Assembly: GCA_029237695.1 (NCBI GenBank)
Contig: CM055266.1
Span: forward strand, 14,004,858-14,068,857
Length of the DNA: 64,000 nucleotides
Direction: 5' to 3'
Source: Conchocele bisecta
Taxonomy: Eukaryota; Mollusca; Bivalvia; Lucinida; Thyasiridae
The notes beneath the pieces were generated by a model. It made no database searches, was not told the DNA's origin, and saw nothing but the letters and a program-made list of their open reading frames with translations. This document shows, piece after piece, positions 1 through 10,400 of the stretch. Position numbers and translations under genes: made by a program. Numbering within the stretch: position 1 is the stretch's first letter; every line of letters starts with the position of its first letter.

Positions 1-41
1 GTGAGTACAATATACATAGCATTAATGTTGGACAGGTTATC

Positions 42-597
42 ACTATAGTCTGTTTCACGAAAGCTGCCCAAATTTTACGGCCATATAAACAATTCAAAGA
101 CAATATTTTTTTTGATAATATTAAATTAAAGGAAAATTTAAGAATGAGCCTTCTTTTTATTTCGTGAAATTTGGTCAAATATTGATTTTATTAAGAAAAA
201 TTGATTTCTCTATGGGAATTTAACATGGGGGAAAAAGAGGTAGAGGAGTGTGGGAGGAGTCAAAAAAACGATTGTTTGGGGTAATTGACTCCGAAACCTA
301 GCTAGATAGCTTGGAAATGATCTAACTAAGAAAACAAAAGTTAAATTTTGAAAATCGGTCCAGGATTACTGAAATTCTAAAAAAATTCCCCATGTTAAAT
401 CCCCATAGACATCTTCACTCTGTGAAGATGTCTATGGGGATTTAACATGGGGAAATTGTTTTGACCAAATTTCACGAAATAAAAAGAAGGCTCATTCTTA
501 AATTTTCCTTTAATTTAATATTATCGAAATAAATATTGTTTTTGAATTGTTTATATGGCTGTAAGATTTGGGCATTTTTCGTGAACCAGACTCTAGT
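42..597. mobile_element. PalA foldback MITE, copy 1
   Basis: Inverted-repeat element. The left end reads GTCTGTTTCACGAAAGC and the right end is its near complement. The centre at about 385-450 is a hairpin of GTGAAGATGTCTATGGGG and its complement. No coding capacity. The same family recurs at 4364, 8884, 17255, 24194, 31338 and 55152. Confidence 0.75.
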
Positions 598-654
598 TAA
601 TTATGAATGGTGACTGAAATAACAATTGATCATTTATATTTGAAATAGATGGTA

Positions 655-730
655 ATATATTGATGGTCTAGTAACATATGGTCGTAACTGCTATAGCACT
701 TACGACCTTCTGTTACTAGACCATCGATAT
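655..730. repeat. Short foldback, copy 1 (GGTCTAGTAACAT palindrome)
   Basis: A palindrome of about 70 bp with arms GATGGTCTAGTAACAT and ATGTTACTAGACCATC. It has a few mismatches relative to the near-perfect copy at 17505-17581. Confidence 0.75.
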
Positions 731-768
731 GTAGATTGATGGTGGAATATCCAGCTTATACAGGTTTC

Positions 769-920
769 ACTGTAAATCAGGCATTTCATCATTCTGAGCC
801 ATAGTTGTTGCTATGCGATCATGAACAGGCATTACCACCTGAGATAAATGACCAAGAAACGCATCAAAAATAAGATCACAGATGTTTTCTTGGTGTCTGG
901 TTTAGGGAGGTTCCACTGTA
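769..920. mobile_element. PalJ MITE, copy 1
   Basis: Ends read CAGGTTTCACTGTAAATC on the left and GGGAGGTTCCACTGTAG on the right. The interior carries the TGATCGCATAGCA-type module (here on the opposite strand) seen in the copies at 34590 and 50695. Confidence 0.6.
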
Positions 921-984
921 GTTCAACGCTCATTTGTGGACTAGTCCACTTATCAGGGGTATTTGTTTGTAAATATCTGACACA

Positions 985-1065
985 TACTGACAAACACTAC
1001 AGATCCTGATGAGACGGCTTGTTACAAGCCGGCTCATCTGGATCTACATTGTTTTCAAAGGTTGG
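985..1065. repeat. PalN core fragment
   Basis: Contains the palindromic core module CAGATCCTGATGAGACGG ... GCCGGCTCATCTGGATC that forms the centre of PalN. The flanking terminal sequences are missing. Confidence 0.55.
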
Positions 1066-1184
1066 TTTCATGGTCTGTAAGATGGAAATGGTTAAAACAT
1101 CCAATATACGACCGGGTCGAGTGGAAAACTATATATGGATGATATGTGCGAGGCATTTTAAGCATCTATATACATGTAATATAA

Positions 1185-1315
1185 TTCTGCATTTGCTTTG
1201 AAAATTTCATATTTGACATCACTTCCAGAAAATATCACAGTATTGTAAATGTTTTTCATGAAAAATCGCACATTTTCTTAGGTACAAAATCACACAGCTT
1301 GTCTCATATATCGCA
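1185..1315. repeat. PalC half-element
   Basis: Right half of a PalC-type foldback: ATTTGCTTTGAAAATTTC, then GTAAATGTTTTTCATGAAAA, then TAGGTACAAAATCACACAGC and TTGTCTCATAT. It ends about 40 bp upstream of the ELAPOR-like transmembrane exon. Confidence 0.55.
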
Positions 1316-1353
1316 ATTGTTTTTGCTTCATTCTGTATCATTTCTATTTCCAG

Positions 1354-1436
1354 ATACAGATTGCGATACCAGCAGTGATGTTCGTAGCTGCCATAATGTT
1401 CTTTGCCCTCTGTTTTGTGTGGCGAAAAAATAAAAA
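1354..1436 (+). CDS. ELAPOR1/2: ELAPOR-like exon encoding the transmembrane helix
   Basis: The acceptor is TTTCTATTTCCAG. The donor chosen is AAAAA|GTAGGT, which leaves two bases of a lysine codon. Using the GTATAA donor four bases later would include an in-frame TAG, so it was rejected. The exon is 83 nt. Confidence 0.78.
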
Positions 1437-4400
1437 GTAGGTATAACGTTATCATTGTTACCGTACTTCAATAATATTTCTAAACAATACTTGAAGCAAT
1501 TTTTTTTATTTTGTGAAATTTGGTCAGGTAATGAAAATATGGTATCAAGTATTGCGAAAATACGATTTCTCTATGGTAATTTAACACCAACTCTGAACGA
1601 TAACGTAAAGATGTGTTTTTGACTGTACAATTAATTAAGTAAAAAACAGGGGGCCGTTTCACTATGACTAAAATGTTTGTAAGTGCAAACTTATGATAGT
1701 CTGTAAATTTCACATTAACAATGTGTTCTTGTAAACAATTGTTGTATTTACATTTATTGAGCATAGGCTGCATATGCAGCCTATGCTCAATGAATGTAAA
1801 TTCATCAATTGAAATTTACAGACTATTCTAAATCTGCATTTACGAACATTTTAGTCGTACAAAGTTTAGTGAAACGGCCCCAGTATTCAATGAATGATAG
1901 AATGATTAAAAAACATTTAAATACAGTCAAAAAATAAATTGATGATCCATGTCAATCATTAGTGGTAGCAGCTGCCAAGACAATTAAGTGAAGTTAAAAC
2001 AAGTGAATGTATAGAGCTCCAGATATGCTGCGTATTTGCTTAAATACCCAATTAAAATTGACAAAAACCCAATTGAAATCGGAAGTAGCGAGTACCAAAA
2101 AGCAATAAAAAAATTGTGGTGCCTTTATCATTCTGCAGAAAACAATAAACAGACCACAAATATAGCATAATTTTCTTATTTTCCATGAAAACACATCTTG
2201 GTATTTCATTAGAATTGTCTCCAAGGACACAATTCTAATGAAATGCCAAGACATGTTTTCATTTCAAAGTAAAATATTCAATAATTGCCGTCTGTTGACG
2301 AGTAAACAGTAGTGTGATTATATTTTACCCAATTAACATTTTGAAATACCCAACTGCTTCAGAAATGATGGAATGACAATACTCAATTACTAATTCCTTA
2401 TCTGGAGCACTAAATGTAGATAATGTTTTTCCAATTTTCAAGGAATTTGCTTTTGATATACTGCAAAGAAATGAAATCTAGTTTGATATCTAGCTTTGAT
2501 TTTTTCCCAGTCGGCTCTTGGCATTTTCTCGTAGTGAAAATGGGATGGAGGATGAAAAACGTGTTCTTCCATTTTGCTATAGCGTATGATCGATTGGCTT
2601 GATGTCAGAGCTCCAGATAAGCTGCGTATTTGCTTAAATGCCCAATTAAAATTGCCAAAAACCCAATTGAAATCAGAAGTAGCGAGTATCAAAAAACAAT
2701 GAAAAATTTGTGGTACCTTTACCATGCTGCAGTAAACAGATATAGCATATTTTTCTTATTTTCCATGAAAACACATCTTGGTATTTCATTAGAATTGTCT
2801 CCAAGACATGTTTTCATTTCGAAGCAAATATTCAATAATTGCTGTCTGTTGATGTGATGTGTAAACAGTAGTGTAATTTTATTTTACCCAATTCAAATTT
2901 TGAAATACCCAATTGCTTCAGAAATGATGGAGTGACAATACTCAATTACTAATTCCTTATCTGGAGCCCTGCTTGATGTACATGACCAACATTTACAGGC
3001 TGGCGTACCGGTACATGAAGCTGGTGGAGAACTCGACGAATGGAGAGGGCGAGTTACCGGGCGTGGACAGCTGTGCCCTGGAGGAAGGCGAGGATGAGCA
3101 GCAAGACGGTGTACAGATCTGTGACAGCAAGGGCGCACGCTTCTTCAAGAAACTCAAAAATAAAATGAAAAAGGTATGCAGTGTTGTGGTGTTTTACCCT
3201 CACTACGCGGAAGAAAATTTTTGTCTGTTTTTTTTCACTTAATTCTTATCATAAACCCTGTTTTGACAGCACATGAGAATCGTCTCCAGTGGAGACGATT
3301 CTCATGCGCTGCCAAAATGGGTTTTTATCGAGAAACATTGAAAATAAAACATTTTCGGAAGTTGATTACTACTTGTAGCCAAATTGGTGTCGCCATCGCC
3401 ATTGTTATTTGCTTCTTCAACAAGCTAAAAAAAATGTACCGGTATGTAACGTGGAAATAGTAGACCCACAGTTAGGCTACTAGCACCTAAAGAAATAGTG
3501 TGATCAAATATACCATAAGACATAATATTATAATGGTATATAAAATATACTATTTGTTTTTGTTCCTTTTTGTTCATTTGCCTATTGTTTTCCTCCTTGC
3601 ATTCCATGCTTCTTAATTGAGGCTTTCGTTCTATCAATAAACTTTGAAACTTTGAAGAGCACTACAAATAAAAGTAAGTAACTCACCCATGGATGAGAGT
3701 AATGGTTTGATTAATGTGTGCTGTGATATTTTGCATGCTTCACTGTTGGTATTGTGACATTTCGATGTGTATTTTTGTTGCTATGTATCATATGTCATTG
3801 TGTTGTAGCATGCATGTATGTATATGAACGTCTATGTGGACACTTGTGACCTAAGAAATAAACCTTCTCTCTATCACGGTCATGGTTATAAAACGCTTGG
3901 ATTCAATAAAACTGATTGTCCGCACATTTCCTAATGCCACCATATATAACTGATACTCGCAGGGTATTCTCTATTTTTATGAGATAAGCCATATGATTTT
4001 GTACCTAAGAATATGTGCGATATGTCATGAAAACATATAAACAACATTTTTCATAGATGACGTCATAAGTTGACGAAAACGGCCAAAGCAAATGCGGAAT
4101 AGAATTCCGCATTTGCTTTGAAAATTTCGCCAACTTTCCCTATCATTTACAAGAAATATCGCAGTCTCTGTGAATGTTTTTCATGAATTAATTGCACATC
4201 TTCTTAGGTACAAAATCATACGGCTTGTCTCGTATTTCCCTTGACTAGTAATTTAGCAGTGGAGGATGCAGTTGACCTGATCTTGAAGTGGTAACCAATA
4301 AACAGCGGGATTCAGGTTGGACGTATTTCACACTAGTTAAGCACCACCATGACTATTGTCTGTTCCACGAAGTGCTCCCCAAGATTTATTGCTATAAAAA

Positions 4401-7400
4401 CATTCCAAACTGCTTATTTTTTTTTTATAAAAAATGTAAAACTATTTTTTAGAAATGAGCCTACCGGTACTTTTATTTTAAGAAAATCCGTCTAATAACA
4501 AAGTTATTTCGAATAAACAGTCATGGATGGGCTTTTGCCTTATAAATTCATTTCACCGAATTTTAGTTGTTGACAATAAAACAAGAAACTACTATTGCAA
4601 TAATCACTTCCGGTAAACAACAACAACAACTAATATTGCGAATTGAACACAAATTCTTAATAAATTTGTTTATTAACATCATTTTCTGGCATATAACTTA
4701 AACAATTTTCATTAAAATATACCAATTAATCATTTAATCTTCATATATTTAGCGAATATCATTCATCCATAAGGTTCCAAGTCGATCTGATACTATTGCT
4801 AATACGTCCTAATGTATTGTAAATTGTGAATGCTAACGAACTTGATTCGATTAAACTCGTGACCTTCACCAACCAATCAGCGTTTAGTAAACCAAGGTGT
4901 CCGCCGGAAATTTGTCCGGCAAAGAAATTGGCTCACAGGAAGTGACTATATACTTCCGCCGGAAATGACATATATATGGTGTTCCCAAGTCATACCATTA
5001 GAGAATGTAGATTTACACCGGTGTCGATGTGCGAGGATATGCGCAATTAATTTTGCGTGGTAGGAACAGCGTGCCAACCTCAGCTTGGCGTTGTCAATAG
5101 ATACGAAAGCTGTAGCAGATGATGATGACATCATGTTGTATTTTGACCAAATTCTCGTCATTTTCTTCTGGAATTCTTGTACGAACACCGAGAAATGGAG
5201 GCTCGATTCCTTTATTTTTCAACCTGGCAAGATTTGCTCTCATAAATACAAGGTTAGTGTCTTTTTTTTAATGATGAAATCCAGCAAGCAGTTCGATGCT
5301 AGAAAAATGTTGAAAATCTGACCGCACATGACATTTTAACATTGCAACCCTGCATTCAATTCTTGATTTATGGCTATAACTTTATTATAGGACCGAAATT
5401 CAAAAAATAAAAAGATGGCTCATTGCTAAATTTTGCTGAAAAATTATTTTATGCCATCAAATAAGAGTTTTAGGGTGTTTAAATAGGTGTAAAAGTTGGG
5501 CAGGTTAACGTGAAACAGACAGTAAGTAGTATCGCAGCGATGTCATAAAAATCTGATCAAAAAGACTTCTTCAGTTTTCTTTGGAATTGGAATACCGGTA
5601 GTCGATTAATCGAAAATGTATCTGGCAGACAAACAACTTAGAAATTGTTATTGATTTATATACGGTAGTCAATAAATCAAGTGTAGGACAAAATCTCACC
5701 CCCCCCCCCCCCGGACATAATCCCACCCCCCCCCCCCCCCCCCCCCACACATGATTTTTTACACAGGAGGCTAAGGCTTTTAGTTGCACAATAAACATCA
5801 AACCTGAAGCACATTTAATGAAGTATTTTCAGTTGCACAATCAAAGAAGCACATCTAATGAAGTATTTTCAGTTGCACAATAAACGTCAAACAACGATAT
5901 GACTCATTGTATGTATCGTTTGTACATTTGTATACCAATGTCGGTCCCAAACCATATTGTTTTACTGAAGAATCGATTACCATTTCAAAGAATTATTCGC
6001 CAAAACGATAGGTAAATCCTGTAACAATTGTTCATTTCTGTTTGTTTTAATAAAATTCCTTGTTCAATATATCCTGTGTCAAAAATCATGGAGGGGGGGG
6101 ATTTTGTCTGTATCCCAATAAATCATTCAGATATTTATAACTATAAACCAAATTAGCACAATTATAGCTCCTGTGAGTTATAAATTTCTATCTATTATAC
6201 CACATTGTTACAACTGATAACATTAATGCCGATTTTGAAACACTATCTATTGCTTTTCTTTCACCATCACTGCTTCACTGCTCTCCCCTGTCTGCAGTTT
6301 CGACATTTTCTATTATTTTATTATTTATTGTAAACAGGGTTCCCACTGGTCCTTAAATTCCTAGAAAGTCATGGAATTTGTAAAGATGGATTCCAGGCCT
6401 GGAAAGTCATGGAATTTGCCTCTTTTTCTGAAAAGGTCATTGAAAGTCATGGAATTTGGATTCCAGTCCAATTATTGGTGTTGTTGAGCAAATTCAGTGC
6501 AATTTCGTGATTTCGAGCGAAACGATTTGATGTGGTAAGGGCACCTGGCACCAAATCGGGATTTTGTAAATTGAGAACTGAAGTACTACATGAAACGGTA
6601 TCGAGCCTGGGGGAGAGAAATAACTTCTCTCCCCAACTTTTCTCCCCCAATGTATTCCAGGCTCGACACCGTTTCATCAGCATCATCCATGCAAATATAG
6701 GTACTTGAATTTCGAAAACAGGTCCTTGCAAGTCATGGAAAAGTCATGAAATTTGGTCTTCCCAAAAGAGTGGGAACCCTGTGTAAATCTAATATTTACA
6801 TTTCATTATTTATACACAGGTTGTCATGTACACAGTAGAACTGAAAAAAATCTGATATTCAGATAACCTACATAGGATAAAATAAAAAGAGTTTCTGTTA
6901 TATATGTCGTAAAATGTTTGTTTATGATGGCAACACACACAAATGGGTCTTCGGTAGATTATATGTTTGAATTTCAGTGGATGGAATGCTAAGATAGCAT
7001 ATACCCTTGTTTTACAACGCAATATCTAGTGTTTTATTTGTGTTCATTTTTCAAGTACGATAAATGAAAGACACACAAGTACTCATTGTTTTGTTGTCTG
7101 TCCGTATGACTTGCACCCCCAGGGAGAAGGTCACATGACTATTTTGCATAAAATGTGTACAACAGTTTTGTCTGTTGTGGTAGCAGCTGGGGGTATACAT
7201 TCATGAGCATTTGTATCCACACTTAATTAATGATTTTCAAAAAATACCATCAGACCTTTACATCAGATGATTCGGTAAGTATAATCTGAAATTGATATGA
7301 GACCAGCCATGTGATTTTGTACCAAAGAAGATGTGTGATTTTACATGAAAAATGTTTTATAGAGAAGCTGTGATATTTTCTGTAAATGATGTCAAAAGTT

Positions 7401-10400
7401 GATGAAATTTGCACAGCAAATGCAGAAATCTAATCGACGGCATATACAGAAAATATCGTAAATTTTGTAAATATTTTTCATGAGATATATTATTCGCATA
7501 ATATATATATATATAGATACAAAACCACATTACTCGTCTAAATTTGCTATTCCAGTGGTGATATCAATGGTGCATCATTTATAATTCAAGACCCATGTAC
7601 GGTACCCGTCTATGAAAGAAGTGGTTACGGTGCATGAAGCCCTTAATTGTACAATTTGCTTATTATTATTTGCTCTTCACACGCATGTAACTGTAGCAGT
7701 CTTAGAATAAAATCCTACGTGTGGCAGGTTGGGAGCATTCGAAGGATAATTGTATCTCCCGGACGAAAGTCGGGGTGGGGAAACTATGTATTTGACAACA
7801 AAAACATCGTCTGCTCCCGCGTCCGCCGCAGACACTTCTTTAACTTCGAGCTTCCGGAGCATAACTTGAATACCCTTGGGATATTTTCATGAAACTTCAC
7901 ACATGCATAGATTGTGTCGCGCACAAGAATCACAACTCTTCGCTAATTTTCGAGTTATCTCCCTTTGTTTTTTTGGCGCACTGATTTTGTGTCCGCAGCA
8001 TAACTCAAACACCCTTTGGAATATTTTCATGAAACTTAACACATGCATAGACCACGACCCAATGGTGTGTCGCGCGCAGGAATGATAACTCTTGCCTCAC
8101 TAATTTTCGAGTTATCTCCCTCTGTTTCTTTACACACTGATTTCTTGTCCGGAGCATAAATCGAATGCCCTTTGGAATATTTTCATGAATCTTAACACAT
8201 GCATATACCACGATCGAAAGGTGTGTCGCGCACAAGAATGACAACTCTTGCCACATTAATTTTCCAGTTATCTCCCTTTGTTTATTTTGTGCACTGATTT
8301 CTTGTTCGGAGCATTACTTGAATACCCATTGGAATATTTTCAATACACTTCACACATGCATAGGACATGGCCCAAAGGTGTGTCATGCGCGAGAATGACA
8401 ACTCTGCCTCAGTAATTTTTCGAGTTATCTCTCTTTGTTTTTTTGCACACTTATTTCTTGTTCGGAGCATAACTTGAATACCCTTTGGTATATTTTCATG
8501 ACCACAACCCAAAGGTGTGTTGTGCGCAAGAATGACAACTTTTTTAGTTATCTCCCATTGTTTTTTTCACACACTGATATCTTGTCTTCAGCAAAACTCG
8601 AATACCCTTTGGAATATTTTCATGAAACTTCACACATGTATAGACCACGACCCAACGGTGTGTCGCGCGCAAGAATGATAACTCGTGCCTCACTCATTTT
8701 TTCCCAGATTGATTGCCTGTCAATCCAAAACTTACTCTTTGGAATATTTTCATGATATTGCACACTTGCTAAAACCATGACCCCGAAGGTGTGTCTCATG
8801 CAAGAACGACAACTCTCACCTTAATAACATATTAGTTATCTCCCTTTACTTTTTTAGTCGCTGCCTGTAGCGTCCATTTCTATCTACTCTCTGTTTCACG
8901 AAACCTGCCCAAATTGTACGGCTATATAAACAATGCAAAAACAATAAATTTTTTTTGATAATATTAAATTAAAGCAAAATTTAAGAATGATCCTTCTTTT
9001 TATTTAGTGAAATTTGGTCCAATATTGATTTTATGGCGAAAAAACAATTTCCCCATGTTAAATCCCCATAGACATCTTCACTCTGAAAACCATGTTAAAT
9101 CCCCATAGACATCTTCACAGAGTGAAGATGTGACTTAGATGTCTATGGGGAAATTTTCAGAATTTCAGAAATACTGGACCGATTTTCAAAATTTTAAATG
9201 TTTTTTTCTTAGACAATTTCTAAGCTATCTAGCTAGGTTTCAGTGTCAAAATCATTTTTTTTTTTAATCCACACACAGCTCTTCCACCTCATTTTCCACT
9301 ACCGGTATGTTAAATTCCCATAGACAAATACATTTTTCATAATAAAATCAATATTTGACCAAATTTCACAAAATAAAAAGAAAATATTGTTTTTGCATTA
9401 TATGGCCGTAAAATTTGGGCATGTTTCGTGAAACAGACAGTAGTTTCATCATTAACGGAATCCCAGTATCCCTGGTTTGACCCTGCTGTACATTTTTAGC
9501 CAGGTTTTTTTGGAGAAAAAAATCCAGGCTATTGGATTGGCGAAAGCCGGGCGGGCGGGCGGGCGGCGGCGGGCGGGCGGGCGGCGGCGGTGGGCGGGCG
9601 TCCACAATCAATGTTAAGTTTTCGTGTTTGAGTCCATTTCTTTGTTACTGTACCACCTAGGACTACCAAACTTTCACAGCTTCATAATCAAAGGGTACCC
9701 ACCACATATCACTATCCAACATGTTACTTTTTTTTTAACTTCACCCATTTTTTTCCGCGCAGTCGACTTAGCCATTTTCAATGTTAAGTTTTCGCGTTTT
9801 CAATGTTATGTTTTCGTGTTTAAGTCCATTTCTTTGGTACTGTACCACCTAGGACCACCAAACTTTCACAGCTTCATAATCAAGGGGTGCCCACCACATA
9901 TCACTATCCAACATGTTACTTTTTTTTTAACTTGACCCATTTTTTCTGCGCAGTCGTCTTAGCCATTTTCAATGTTAAGTTTTCGCGTTTACAATGTTAA
10001 GTTTTCGTGTTTTAAGTCCATTTCTTTGGTACTGTACCACCTAGGACCACCAAACTTTCACAGCTTCATAACCAAGGGGTGCCTACCACATACAACTATC
10101 CAACATGTGACCATTATTTTACCTTCACCTATTATTTCTACGTAATTGACTTAGCCATTTTCAACGTTAACTTTTTAACGTACGTCTGGTTAAATTTTTT
10201 GGTTAAAACTTTTTTGTTATACTATATCTCTGCAACTGCTTCACCCATTACCTTGAAACTTCACATGGGTGTTTATCATCGTCTATATTTTCATTCTACC
10301 CCCCAACCGTGCGGCCCCTGTGCCCAATGTCAAGGTTAAATTACTTTTTCGTGTACTATATCTCTGCAACTGCTACCGCCCCGTGCAGGCACCGGGGCGG

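Noticed and set aside
1437..1440. Reading the ELAPOR-like transmembrane exon to the in-frame TAG as a C-terminus
   Set aside because: The GTAGGT donor gives a phase that joins exactly to the conserved tail exon. Ending at the TAG would drop the whole family-specific tail.
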